From Embleya sp045207785 (GTDB taxonomy: Bacteria > Actinomycetota > Actinomycetes > Streptomycetales > Streptomycetaceae), in the NCBI RefSeq assembly GCF_045207785.1, contig NZ_CP108778.1:248001-312000 (forward strand): a stretch of DNA of 64,000 bases. Direction: 5' to 3'. A model generated the notes under the pieces. The model was not told the DNA's origin. It made no database searches and saw only the letters and a list, made by a program, of their open reading frames with translations. Positions 25,859 to 35,727 of the stretch are shown here, piece by piece; within the stretch, counting starts at the first letter, position 1; the number at the start of each line of letters is the position of its first letter. A program made the translations under genes and the position numbers.

Positions 25859-26389
25859 ATGAACCGCCCGTCCTTTCGTGTTGTTGCGCTGCCGTCCGGC
25901 CTACTGTCGCCCGTCGCGCGTGTGGCCCGCCGGCGTGAGCCGGGGCGCCACCGCAGGCCTTCCTTCTGGCACCCCTTCGCCACCCGCGAGTTCGCGGCGG
26001 TCCTGCTGTTCATCGCCGCGTTGTTGGTGCTGTTCGGGCCGGAGTCGGCGTTCGCGGCGAACAACATTCCGACGGTCATCAACAACACGCGCAACTGGCT
26101 CATGGGCATTCTCACCGCCCTCGCCATCCTGTTCCTGACCGTCGGCGGTGTGCGGTACCTGATGGCCGGTGGCGATCCCGGTGAGGTCGAGAAGGCCAAG
26201 GGCGCGTTCAAAGCCGCCGCCATCGGTTTCTGCCTGGCGGTCCTGGCACCCGTGATCCTCGCCATCCTGCAGTCGATCGTCGGCGGCCCCGGGCCCACCA
26301 CCGGTCCCGAGGCACCGCAACCCGCCTCCACGCCCGCGCCCGGCAACCCGGTCGCGATGGGCCTCCCGCTCCCCGTCCTCGCGCGATGA
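25859..26389 (+). CDS. VirB2/TrbC-like T4SS pilin (176 aa)
   Basis: ATG at 25859 follows CGGAGGAAACA. A long basic leader is followed by a hydrophobic export segment (AAVLLFIAALLVLFG) and the processing-like region ESAFAANNIPTV. Two further membrane helices (LMGILTALAILFLTVGGVRY, then AAAIGFCLAVLAPVILAILQ) flank a short loop MAGGDPGEVEKAKGAFK. This two-helix, GGD-loop layout is typical of Gram-positive T4SS pilin-like proteins. The tail is proline-rich. The stop overlaps the next ATG by four bases. Confidence 0.85.
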   Translation: MNRPSFRVVALPSGLLSPVARVARRREPGRHRRPSFWHPFATREFAAVLLFIAALLVLFGPESAFAANNIPTVINNTRNWLMGILTALAILFLTVGGVRYLMAGGDPGEVEKAKGAFKAAAIGFCLAVLAPVILAILQSIVGGPGPTTGPEAPQPASTPAPGNPVAMGLPLPVLAR

Positions 26390-28619
26390 CCGCCGGCGGA
26401 CAGCGCACGCTCGCGCGGCCGGGAGCCGCAGGACGTGCCGGGCCCCTCCGCTGGGCCGGGCTCCTGACCCTCGCCGCGATGCTCCTCGTCGTGGGCGCGG
26501 CCCTCCTGGCCGCGGCGAACCCCGCGTCCGCCGCACCGACGTCGACACGACCGGCCGTCGCGGCCCCGCCCCGAGAGCCGATCCCCACCCCGCCGCCCAC
26601 GACCCCCGCGGCACCCTCGACGACTCCACCACCCTCGACCCCGACCGGCACCCCTCCGGGCGTGCCCTCGAGCTCCTCGGCTCCCTCGACACCCGGGGCC
26701 ACGCCCGCGCCGTCGAACGCGCCCGGCACCGGAACACCGCCCGGCGGGCCGCCGGGCATCGATCCGCTCACGCCCGCGCAGTGGTGGGATCCCCGCGACT
26801 GGGGCGGTGTCGGCGGGAACCCCCTCAACGTCCCCAAGATGCTGTGGGACGCGATCGGCGGCCTGCTCGGCGGTCTGGTCGGACAGGCCGCGCAACCACT
26901 CCTGACCCTGCTGGGCAAGACCCTGCTGCACACGCCCGACGTCGCCAACAACGGCCCCATCGGCGAACTGTGGACCAAGAACCTCGCGTTGGCGGCGTCC
27001 CTGTACGGACTGCTGATCCTCGGCGGCGGCGTGCTGGTAATGACACACGAGACGGTGCAGACCAAATACGCCGCCAAGGACCTCGCCCCACGCATGTTCC
27101 TGGGATTGGTCGCGGCCGCCACCTCCATGGAGGTGATGAGCCGGATGATCGCGCTGTCCAACGCCCTCGCGGTGGCGATCCTCGGCCAGGGCGTCGACGG
27201 CGCGGGCCTGGCCCAGCAGTTGATCGCGCCGTTGTTCAATCCCTCGGCCGCGCTCTACCTGATCGTCATGGCCCTGGTCGCGCTGGTGCTCCTGGTCGGC
27301 CTGCTGTTGGGGTTCGTCATCCGGGTCGCGTTGGTGATGCTCCTGGCCGCGGTAGCGCCCCTGGCGCTGGCGGGACACGCGACGCCGTTCACCGAGGGCA
27401 TGGCGCGCGTGTGGTGGAGAGCGTTCATCGGCACCCTGATCATGCAGTTCGCCCAATCCGTCACGTTGATCGTCGGATTGCGCGCGATGTACGCCAAAGG
27501 CAACACCGTGTTCGGGGTGCCCACTGCGGACGGCCTGAGCGCCATGCTCACCGGGATCGCCCTGTTCTGGATCCTCCTGAAGATCCCCGGCTGGGTCGGG
27601 AAGACCGTGTTCTCGGGGACCCCGATCACGGGCCCGCGCCCGGGCTCGGGACTGATCGGACGCGTCATCAAGACCGTTGCCTCCGCGTACGTCCTGGGCA
27701 AACTCGCGCCCTCCCTCAGCCGCGGCCGCGGCCGGTTGGGCAGCCGACTGGGCGGCCGGTTGGGTCGGCGCCTGGCCCGGGGCGGCGGCGGGGGAGGCAA
27801 CGGCCCCGGCGGAGGCGGGCCCCGCAGGCGCCCCGGCCGCGGACCCGGCCCACGCCCCGGCGGCCGAGGGGGCCGCCCGGGCGGCGGTCGAGGCGGCGGC
27901 GGGCAACCAGGCCCCGGCAATCCGCCGAACCGCGGCGGCCCTGCCGCGCAGGGCCCATCCCCGTACTGGCCCTGGGGAGTCCAGGGCCAAGGCCAACACG
28001 GTCAACAGCCGGCCCCCGGCGGCAACCCCGGCACGCGACAGGCCAACCCCGGCCCCCGGGCGCCCGGCACCGGCCACCCGCCCGCCCGGGCAACCCCGCA
28101 CGTCGCCCCGGCCGAAATCCCTCCGCCCCGACGCCTCCCGGCGGGGCCGTGCCCGGACAGCCGTCCACCGGCCGACGCACTCCGCCCCGACCCTCCACAT
28201 TGCCGACCGGAGCCCGGCCCCCACGCCCGAGCACCCCGCCCACGAGCGGTCGGCCTCCCCGGCCGAACACACCCCCTCCGGGCACACCGCGCACCGGCGG
28301 CACCAACCCCGCCGCGAACACCCCGGCCACGCCCCGCGCACGTCCCGTCAAGCGCACACCACCACCACGTCCCCGAACCGACCCGGTATCCCCGACTCCC
28401 CACCGCACCCCATCGCCGCGCACGCCCCCGCCTCCCAGCCGCACCCCGGCTCCCCAAGCCCCCCGCGGCCCCAGGCCCGGCATCGACTACCTCGTCGAAG
28501 AGCCCGTCGGGGGCTGGGGCCCGGCCGGCCCTCCGGGACCACTGGTCCACGGCACGTCGCCGCCGCCCCGTCGTTCGTCGCCTGCCACCCGACTGCCGCT
28601 CGAGGACCCCAATCCGTGA
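26386..28619 (+). CDS. VirB6/TrbL-like T4SS channel protein, frame change near 28110 (about 744 aa)
   Basis: ATG at 26386 overlaps the pilin stop. A signal-like helix (LTLAAMLLVVGAALLAAA) and a proline/threonine-rich region of 110 residues precede a membrane domain with at least five helices (for example ASLYGLLILGGGVLVMT, LYLIVMALVALVLLVGLLLG, VALVMLLAAVAPLALAGHA). Then comes a glycine/arginine/proline-rich cytoplasmic tail. The VirB6-type motif region RVWWRAFIGTLIMQFAQ is clear. In the tail the coding frame changes around 28090-28125; the good frame ends with GIDYLVEEPVGGWGPAGP and stop at 28619, whereas the first frame would run to 28647. Confidence 0.8.
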
Positions 28620-28643
28620 CAACCACCCACCGGGAGCCGACCC

Positions 28644-29696
28644 GTGATGCGCACCGCACCGGACGACGACGAGTACGAGACCGTCCGCATCCCCTCCGAC
28701 ATCGAGCGAGAGGACAAACTCCTCGGGCCACTGACGGCCCGACAGATCGTCATCTTCGCCGCCGCGACAGCCCTACTTTGGGGCGGCTACCACCTCACCC
28801 GCGCCTGGCTCGCACCGCTGGTCTACATCGCGCTGACCGCGCCCACCGCACTGCTGTTGATCGTGGTCGTCCTGGGCCAACGCGACGGAGTGAGCCTGGA
28901 CAAATGGCTCCGCGCCGGCCTGCGCCACCTCCGTGCGCCCAAGCGCCTGGCCCCGCCCCGCGACCCCGACGACCCACGCGACGACGCCCTCCCGGACTGG
29001 CTGCAACCCGACTGGGCGAAACAGGCCGCCCCGCAACCCGCGCCGCTGCGCATGCCGGTCCGCGACGTCGCCGACACCGGTGTCGTCGACCTCGGCGACG
29101 ACGGCCACGCGCTGATCGCCGCCTGCTCCACCGTCAACCTCGCCCTGCGCACAGGCGCCGAACAGCAGTCCCTCCTGGGCGGATTCGGACGGTTCCTGAA
29201 TGCCCTCACCGGCCCCACCCAGATCGTCGTGCGCGCCGAACGAATGGACATGGAGCCCTACCTGTACGGGATGCGCGAACGCGCACCGGGCCTGCCACAC
29301 CCGGCACTGGAGGAATCCGCCCTGGCCCACGCCGACTTCGTCGAGGACCTGGCCGCCGACCGAGACCTCCTGGTGCGCCAGGTCCTCCTCGTCCAACGCG
29401 AACCGGGTCGACCCAACGGCCGGGCCGATCAACGCGTGATGGAGGCCGCTCGTGCCCTGGGCGCGGCCGGGGTCGCCGTCACCGGCCTGAGCGGGCCCCG
29501 CGCCCGCGAGGTGATCGCCTCCGCAGCGGACCCCGGCTACGAGTCGACCGCCGGACTGCACACCCCCTCCGGCACCGTCGTCGGCACGCACACGTACACC
29601 GAACCACCGATCACCTTCGACCCCACCGAGGACCTCGACGCGGGCCCGGTGCCCACACGCCGCCGGCGGCAGACGAACGGCCGGACGGATCGATGA
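28644..29696 (+). CDS. PrgI-family T4SS protein (350 aa)
   Basis: GTG at 28644 (ATG 28647 alternative). The N-terminal region YETVRIPSDIEREDKLLGPL plus TARQIVIFAAATALLWGGYH and LVYIALTAPTALLLIVVVL has the two-helix hairpin of the PrgI/SCO6880 family, which sits beside VirB4 in Gram-positive systems. The cytoplasmic C-terminal half (VNLALRTGAEQQSLLGGFGR, EDLAADRDLLVRQVLLVQRE) resembles the N-terminal domain of VirB4-like proteins, suggesting a split of that unit. The stop overlaps the next ATG (ATGA). Confidence 0.85.
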   Translation: MMRTAPDDDEYETVRIPSDIEREDKLLGPLTARQIVIFAAATALLWGGYHLTRAWLAPLVYIALTAPTALLLIVVVLGQRDGVSLDKWLRAGLRHLRAPKRLAPPRDPDDPRDDALPDWLQPDWAKQAAPQPAPLRMPVRDVADTGVVDLGDDGHALIAACSTVNLALRTGAEQQSLLGGFGRFLNALTGPTQIVVRAERMDMEPYLYGMRERAPGLPHPALEESALAHADFVEDLAADRDLLVRQVLLVQREPGRPNGRADQRVMEAARALGAAGVAVTGLSGPRAREVIASAADPGYESTAGLHTPSGTVVGTHTYTEPPITFDPTEDLDAGPVPTRRRRQTNGRTDR

Positions 29697-30190
29697 GCCT
29701 GACGTTGACCCCCGTGTGCTGGGCCCAGGCCAAAGCCCTCGTTGCCGAGCTGCACCGCCACCATCGGCCGCCGCCCGGCTACAAGTTCGCCGTCGGGGTC
29801 GCCGACGAGGGCGGCACGCTCCGCGGCGTCGCGATCGTCGGCCGGCCCGTGGCCCGGCACTACAACGACGACTTCACGCTCGAAATCACGAGAGTCGCGA
29901 CCGACGGAGCCCGCAACGCCTGCTCGATGCTCTATGGCGCCGCATGGCGGGCCGCGAGCGCACTCGGATATCGCCGACTGATCACGTACACCCGCACCGA
30001 CGAGAGCGGCGCGAGCCTGCGCGGCGCCGGCTGGCGCGTCGTCGCCACCCGCCCCCCGCGCGCGGGCTGGAGCACACCGTCACGGCCACGCGTGCCCACC
30101 GGCAACGAGCACGTCGCCCGGCACCTGTGGGAACCCACGACACGCAACCACAGGCGCGACCACCACGACACCCACGGGGAGAGCCTGTGA
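29693..30190 (+). CDS. XF1762-family GNAT-like protein inside the T4SS operon (165 aa)
   Basis: ATG at 29693 overlaps the prgI-like stop, and its own stop overlaps the virB4 start (GTGA), so it is fully embedded. The conserved core is LVAELHRHHRPPPGYKFAVG, RGVAIVGRPVARHYN, LEITRVATDGARNACSMLYG, WRAASALGYRRLITYTRTDE and SLRGAGWRVV, the XF1762 signature. The family has a GNAT-like fold distantly similar to Mom-type DNA modifiers; activity is unproven. Its place between two conserved T4SS genes suggests co-production with the transfer machine, perhaps to protect transferred DNA. Confidence 0.85.
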   Translation: MSLTLTPVCWAQAKALVAELHRHHRPPPGYKFAVGVADEGGTLRGVAIVGRPVARHYNDDFTLEITRVATDGARNACSMLYGAAWRAASALGYRRLITYTRTDESGASLRGAGWRVVATRPPRAGWSTPSRPRVPTGNEHVARHLWEPTTRNHRRDHHDTHGESL

Positions 30191-32208
30191 AACTGCCGAT
30201 CCGTTTCCCGACGATTCGACGCGGCCGCCGACCGGCCGCCGACCGGTCCGCCGCCGACGCCTGGACCCCGCGCGAGCTGCTGCCGGACGCGATCGTGGTG
30301 CGCCCACGGGTGCTCGGGGTGAGCGGGCACCTGTCGTCCACCCTGGTGGTCACCGGCTATCCCGCCGAGGTCGGCCCCGGCTGGCTGGAACCCCTCTTGG
30401 CCTACCCGGGGCGTCTGGACGTGGCGATGCACATCGAACCCGTCCCCAGCCACGTCGCCACCCAACGCCTGCGCAAGCAGCGCGCCCGCCTGGAATCGAC
30501 CCGCCGCCAGGACGCCGACAAGGGACGCCTGGACGACCCGGAGACCGAGGCCGCCGCGGCCGACGCCGCCGACCTCGCCTACCGCGTCGCCCGCGGCGAG
30601 GGCAAACTCTTCCGGGTCGCGCTCTACTTGACGGTGCACGCCGACGACGAACCCACCCTGGGCGACGAGTTGGGCGCGGTCCGCGCGATCGCCGAGTCCC
30701 TGCTGTTGCGTACCGTCCCCACGACGTTCCGCGCGCTGCAGGGCTGGATCTCCACCCTGCCGTTGGGCGTCGACCTGCTCGGGGTGCGCCGCACCATGGA
30801 CACCGCCGCCCTCTCGGCGGCGTTCCCGTTCGCGTCGCCCGACCTGCCCACGCTCGACCCGGCCGAGGCCGCCGCCCCCACCTCCGGCGTGCTCTACGGC
30901 GTCAACACCATGTCCAGCGGCCTGGTGATGTGGGACCGCTGGGCCCAGGACAACCACAACTCCGTGACCCTGGGCCGCTCCGGCGGCGGCAAGTCCTACC
31001 TCACCAAGCTCGAACTGCTGCGCAGCATGTACGACGGCGTCGAGGCCGCGGTGATCGATCCCGAGGGCGAGTACGTTCGCCTTGCCGAGGCCGTCGGCGG
31101 CACGGTGATCGAACCGGGCGCGGAGGGCGTCCGCCTGAACCCGTTCGACCTGCCCGTCCTGCCGCGCTCCCGGCGCAGGGGTACCCCTGCGCCGACCGGC
31201 GACGTGCTGACCCGCCGGGCCCTGTTCATCCACACGCTGCTTGCCGTCTTGTTCGGGGGCGCGCCGTCACCGACGGAGCGCGCGGTATTGGACAACGCGA
31301 TCCTGGCGACCTACCGCAACGCGGGCATCACCTCCGACCCGCGCACTTGGTCCCGGCCCGCGCCGCAACTGTTCGACCTGCAGACCGTGTTGGGCGAGGG
31401 GGACGAGGTCGGCTTCGACTTGGCCGCGCGCCTGTCCCCGTACACCACCGGCACCCACCGCGGCCTGTTCGACGGCCCCACCACCACCCGCCCCGACGGG
31501 CACCTGGTCGTGTTCAACCTGCGGTCGCTGCCCGAGGAACTCAAATCGATCGGCATGCTCCTGACGCTGGACGCGTTGTGGCGCCGGGTCACCGATCCGG
31601 ACGACCGACGCCGGCGCCTGGTCGTCGTCGACGAGGCGTGGCTGCTGATGCGCGACGGCGAGGGCGGGAAGTTCCTGTTCCGCATGGCCAAGGCCGCCCG
31701 CAAATACTGGGCCGGCCTCGCGGTGGTCTCGCAGGACGCCGAGGACGTCCTGGGCACCGAACTGGGCCGCGCGGTCGTCTCCAACGCCACCACCCAGATC
31801 CTCCTGCGCCAGGCCCCACAGGCCGCCGAGGTCATCGCCGACGCGTTCGACCTCTCCGGCGGCGAGCGGGACTTCCTGCTCTCCGCCGAACGCGGCGAAG
31901 GCCTCCTGCTCGCCGGGGCGAACCGTGTGTCGTTCGCCGCGCTGGCCTCGGACGCCGAACACGCCCTGATCACCACCGACCCGGCAGAGATCGCCGACCG
32001 CACCTACGCCGACTACGACCTCGAGGCGAACGAGTACGACGACCAAGAGGGCCTCGACCCCGACGACGACGAAGACGTCGACGACCTCCTGGACCCCTAC
32101 GGCGAACCAGACGCCTACGACGAAGGAGAGGCGGACGAAGGCCCGGACCCCTACGACGACGAGGAACCGGTCTACGCCGAAACCCCACGCGAGGGGATCC
32201 CCCGATGA
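30187..32208 (+). CDS. VirB4-type T4SS ATPase (673 aa)
   Basis: GTG at 30187 overlaps the XF1762 gene. Walker A is TLGRSGGGKSYLTK (near 263) and Walker B is LVVVDEAWLLM (near 478). Between them are VIDPEGEYVRLAEAVGG and VFNLRSLPEELKSIGML, and after them AVVSQDAEDVLGTELGRAVV and the ring-interface segment QILLRQAPQAAEVIADAF, as expected in VirB4/TraC ATPases that power pilus assembly and substrate transfer. The C-terminal 60 residues are strikingly acidic and unstructured. The stop overlaps the next start. Confidence 0.95.
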   Translation: MKLPIRFPTIRRGRRPAADRSAADAWTPRELLPDAIVVRPRVLGVSGHLSSTLVVTGYPAEVGPGWLEPLLAYPGRLDVAMHIEPVPSHVATQRLRKQRARLESTRRQDADKGRLDDPETEAAAADAADLAYRVARGEGKLFRVALYLTVHADDEPTLGDELGAVRAIAESLLLRTVPTTFRALQGWISTLPLGVDLLGVRRTMDTAALSAAFPFASPDLPTLDPAEAAAPTSGVLYGVNTMSSGLVMWDRWAQDNHNSVTLGRSGGGKSYLTKLELLRSMYDGVEAAVIDPEGEYVRLAEAVGGTVIEPGAEGVRLNPFDLPVLPRSRRRGTPAPTGDVLTRRALFIHTLLAVLFGGAPSPTERAVLDNAILATYRNAGITSDPRTWSRPAPQLFDLQTVLGEGDEVGFDLAARLSPYTTGTHRGLFDGPTTTRPDGHLVVFNLRSLPEELKSIGMLLTLDALWRRVTDPDDRRRRLVVVDEAWLLMRDGEGGKFLFRMAKAARKYWAGLAVVSQDAEDVLGTELGRAVVSNATTQILLRQAPQAAEVIADAFDLSGGERDFLLSAERGEGLLLAGANRVSFAALASDAEHALITTDPAEIADRTYADYDLEANEYDDQEGLDPDDDEDVDDLLDPYGEPDAYDEGEADEGPDPYDDEEPVYAETPREGIPR

Positions 32209-34643
32209 GCGCGGTGGACACGATCGCCGCCGGCGCCGCGGACAGTCCGCTGGGCCGCTTCCTGACCGACCCTTCCGCCGCCTGGGCCGCCCTGGCCCAC
32301 ACGGGCGCGGCCCTGGCGACCACCTACGCCCCGGTGACTCTCCCCGTCCTGGTGATCCTCACCGTGGCGGCGACCACCGGCCGAACCCGGCTGCGCCGGC
32401 GCCGGCTCGAGCACTGGGCGCTGGGGGCGCGCTGCGTCACCATCCAGGCGCCTCCGAAAGTCGAGGCGGGCAGCGGGGCGGCGCTGTGGGCCCAGTTGTC
32501 CGGTCTGGCGCTGCCGTGGTGGCGTCGTCTCCTCGAGGGCCAGCCGCACCTGGGGTTCGAATACGACTGGAGCGCGGGCGGGTTGACCGTGCGGCTGTGG
32601 CTGCCCGGCCCCGTCCCCTACACCCTGGTGCGCCAGGCGGTCCAGGCCGCCTGGCCCGGCTCCCTCACCGAACTCGAGGACGCCGGCTCGGCGCTCGCCC
32701 CCGGGCACGTCGTCACCGCGGGCGCGATGCGCCTGGCCCGCCCCGAGGTCCTGCCCTTGCAGAGCAAACACGACGCCGACCCGCTGCGCGGCCTGCTCCA
32801 GGCCGCGAGCGACCTGACCGGCGAACAGCACGCCCTGGTCCAGATCCTTGCCCGGCCCGCCACCGGCGCCCGGCTCCGCCGCGCCCGCAGGACTGCCCGA
32901 AACCTCAAGGCCGGCCACGGCACCGGCGGCCGCGCCACCGCCATCGCAGGCGTGCTGACCCACCGTCAGGCCGGGGGAGGCGCGGTGAAGGCCGACCCGG
33001 CGCACGGCGCGGAGACGCGGCAGAGCGTCACGAAGCTGACCGGGCCCCAATGGGCGGTGAGCATCCGCTACGCCGCCACCGACGCCGCCCCCGCCAAGGA
33101 CGCCCCGGAGAAGGAACACGAGGTGACGCAAGCCCGACTGCGGGGCCGGGCACACGCGCTGGCGACGGCGTTCTCGATCCTGGCCGGCCAGAACTGGCTC
33201 GTCCGCACCCGACTGCGCAACCCGGGCACCACGATCGCGCCCCGTCGCTTCGAGGGCCGGGGGATCCTGCTGTCGGTCCCCGAACTCGCCGCGCTGGCCC
33301 ACCTCCCCTTGGACGCCGACGCTCCCGGCCTCACCCGCGCCGGCGCCCGCTCGGTCGTCCCACCGGCCCGCATCCCCACCCCCGGACCGGGTACCGACGT
33401 CAAACCCCTGGGCGTTTCCGACGCGCGGCGCTCCCGCGCGGTGGGCGTGCACGTCCGCGAAGGCCGCCAACACCTGCACGTGGTCGGCGCCACCGGATCC
33501 GGCAAATCCACCCTCCTGGCCAACCTGATCCTCGACGACGTCGACGCCCGCCGCGGCGTCGTCGTCATCGACCCCAAGGGGGACCTCGTCACCGACGTCC
33601 TCGACCGCATGCCCGAACGTGCCGCGCACCGCGTGGTGATCCTGGATCCCGACGACCCGCACACCCCGCCCAGCCTCAACATCCTCGAAGGCGACGACAT
33701 CGATGTCATCGTCGACAACGTCACGGGGATCTGCCGCAAGATCTTCTCCTCGGCGTGGGGCCCGCGCACCGACGACATCATGCGCGTCGCCTGCCTGACC
33801 CTGATGCGCCACTCCCGCGCCACCGGCAAGGTCGTCAGCCTCGCCGACGTCCCGTCCCTGCTCGGCGACGCCTCCTACCGGGCCCGGGTGGTACCCACCG
33901 TAAAGGACCCCGTCATCGCCGGGTTCTGGCGCGGCTACGCGGAGATGAGCGACCCCGCGCGCGCCACCGTCATCGCCCCGCTGATGAACAAGCTGAGGGC
34001 GTTCCTGCTGCGGCCGTTCGTGCGTGCCACCGTCGCGGGCGGACCGAGCACGTTCGAACTCGGCGCCGTCCTCGACGGCGGCATCTGCCTTGTCCGCGTC
34101 CCCAAGGGCGCGCTCGGCGAGGAAACCATGCGCTTGATCGGCTCGTTCGTCGTCGCCAAGGTGTGGCAGGGCGCCACCCGCCGCTCACGCCAGGCCGAGC
34201 ACGACCGCGTCGACGCCTGCCTCTACATCGACGAGGCCCACAATTTCCTCACGCTCCCGTACGGCCTCGAGGAGATGCTCGCCGAGGCCCGCGGCTACCG
34301 CCTGGGCATGACCCTCGCCCACCAGAACCTCGCCCAACTTCCCGACGACCTGAGCCAGGGCATCAGCGCGAACGCTCGCACCAAGCTGTTCTTCCAGGCG
34401 TCGCCCGAGGACGCCAAGGCCTTGGAGCAGCACACGAAACCGCTCCTGGTCGCCCACGACCTGGCCAACCTCGGCGCCTACCAGGTCGCCGCGCGAATCC
34501 TGGTCGCCGGAGCACCCGCCCCGGCCTTCACCCTCAACACCACCCCGCTGCGCCCGGCGATCCCCGGACGGGCCGACGTGCTGCGCGCCGCGGCCCACGC
34601 CCGTGTCGGCGGAAAGCCCCCGGGCGGCCCGCACCGGCCTTGA
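32205..34643 (+). CDS. VirD4/TraG-type coupling protein (812 aa)
   Basis: ATG at 32205 overlaps the virB4 stop. One or two N-terminal membrane helices (about 38-58: TTYAPVTLPVLVILTVAATT) precede a domain of 360 residues without clear family. The motor then shows Walker A VVGATGSGKSTLLANLI (near 428), VVVIDPKGDLVTDVLDRM, and Walker B ACLYIDEAHNFLTLPYG (near 671). TLAHQNLAQLPDDL and SANARTKLFFQASPEDAKAL follow. This matches coupling proteins that hand DNA-protein substrates to the T4SS channel. The length suits the Gram-positive type with an added N-terminal domain. Confidence 0.93.
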   Translation: MSAVDTIAAGAADSPLGRFLTDPSAAWAALAHTGAALATTYAPVTLPVLVILTVAATTGRTRLRRRRLEHWALGARCVTIQAPPKVEAGSGAALWAQLSGLALPWWRRLLEGQPHLGFEYDWSAGGLTVRLWLPGPVPYTLVRQAVQAAWPGSLTELEDAGSALAPGHVVTAGAMRLARPEVLPLQSKHDADPLRGLLQAASDLTGEQHALVQILARPATGARLRRARRTARNLKAGHGTGGRATAIAGVLTHRQAGGGAVKADPAHGAETRQSVTKLTGPQWAVSIRYAATDAAPAKDAPEKEHEVTQARLRGRAHALATAFSILAGQNWLVRTRLRNPGTTIAPRRFEGRGILLSVPELAALAHLPLDADAPGLTRAGARSVVPPARIPTPGPGTDVKPLGVSDARRSRAVGVHVREGRQHLHVVGATGSGKSTLLANLILDDVDARRGVVVIDPKGDLVTDVLDRMPERAAHRVVILDPDDPHTPPSLNILEGDDIDVIVDNVTGICRKIFSSAWGPRTDDIMRVACLTLMRHSRATGKVVSLADVPSLLGDASYRARVVPTVKDPVIAGFWRGYAEMSDPARATVIAPLMNKLRAFLLRPFVRATVAGGPSTFELGAVLDGGICLVRVPKGALGEETMRLIGSFVVAKVWQGATRRSRQAEHDRVDACLYIDEAHNFLTLPYGLEEMLAEARGYRLGMTLAHQNLAQLPDDLSQGISANARTKLFFQASPEDAKALEQHTKPLLVAHDLANLGAYQVAARILVAGAPAPAFTLNTTPLRPAIPGRADVLRAAAHARVGGKPPGGPHRP

Positions 34644-34676
34644 CGCGACCCACGAACCCGCCCGGAGGTGCCCGAC

Positions 34677-35723
34677 ATGCCCACCCACCACGGCGTCCGA
34701 ACCGCCCTACGGCGGCCCCGCCCGCACATGACCCCCCGCAACGCGGACGTCGCGGCTCTGACCCACCGGTTGACCGCACGCGACCGCTGGCTCATCCGCC
34801 TTCTGCACGACCACGACGTGCTGACCACGAACCAGATCATCGCCTTGACCGGCCGCGCCCGCCGTGCGACCACAAGACGCTTGTCCACGCTCCACTCCCT
34901 CGGCATCCTCGACGCGTTCCGGCCCTTCCTCACCACCGGCAGCTCCCCGTACCACTACACCCTGGGCCCCGCCGGAGCCGCGATCCTGGCTGCCGAACGC
35001 GCCGTCGACGTCCGCGCGTTGGGCTGGCGGCCCGACGCCACCTCCCGCATCGCCCACTCCCCGTGGCTGGCCCACGACGTCGGCCGGAACGACTTCATGG
35101 TCCGCCTCGCCGCCGACCACCACCGACCCGAGAACCGCATGACGCTGTGGGCCGGCGAACACGTCTGCAAAGCGCTCTGGGCGGACCACATCCACCCCGA
35201 CGCCTACGCCCACATCACCCACACGCCCACCGACGGCGGCCGCCGCCGCACCGTCGCGTTCTTTCTCGAGCACGACACCGGCAGCATGCGTCCCGAACGC
35301 GTCGACGCAAAGCTCACCGGATACGCGGACCTCGCCGCCTCCACCCACCCGCCCACCTCCACCCTCGTCCTCGTCCACGCCTCCACCCCCGGACGTGAAA
35401 AGACCCTGCGCGCCCTGCTGGGCCCCACCTCCACGTCCCTGGGCGTGCCCGTGGCCACCACGAACGCCACCGCCCACGCAGCCGATTCACCCCTTGCCGA
35501 CGTCTGGCTGCCGATCGGTACGCGCGCGGAACGCACCACCTTGCTCGGGCTGCGTCAGGCGTTTCCCCAAGCGGGCCCCGCACCCGTCGCCCCCGGCACG
35601 TGGACCCCCGACGCCACCGATCCCCAGACCCACGGCGCGTTGCCCTGGCCGCCGACACCACCACTTCCCCCATCCGCGGTCGGCCCGGCCGCGGGCCCGA
35701 CTCCCCACAGAGAGGCGCGATGA
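34677..35723 (+). CDS. Replication-relaxation family protein (348 aa)
   Basis: ATG at 34677 lies eight bases after GGAGG. The N-terminal winged helix-turn-helix is LTARDRWLIRLLHDHDVLTT, then NQIIALTGRARRATTRRLST. The central domain holds GPAGAAILAAERAVDV, HDVGRNDFMVRLAADH and RRTVAFFLEHDTGSMRPERV, which identify the replication-relaxation family (replication initiation and DNA-structure proteins on Gram-positive plasmids and conjugative elements). It probably acts in plasmid replication or transfer initiation. Downstream of the T4SS coupling gene by 33 bases. Confidence 0.85.
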   Translation: MPTHHGVRTALRRPRPHMTPRNADVAALTHRLTARDRWLIRLLHDHDVLTTNQIIALTGRARRATTRRLSTLHSLGILDAFRPFLTTGSSPYHYTLGPAGAAILAAERAVDVRALGWRPDATSRIAHSPWLAHDVGRNDFMVRLAADHHRPENRMTLWAGEHVCKALWADHIHPDAYAHITHTPTDGGRRRTVAFFLEHDTGSMRPERVDAKLTGYADLAASTHPPTSTLVLVHASTPGREKTLRALLGPTSTSLGVPVATTNATAHAADSPLADVWLPIGTRAERTTLLGLRQAFPQAGPAPVAPGTWTPDATDPQTHGALPWPPTPPLPPSAVGPAAGPTPHREAR

Positions 35724-35727
35724 CGAG

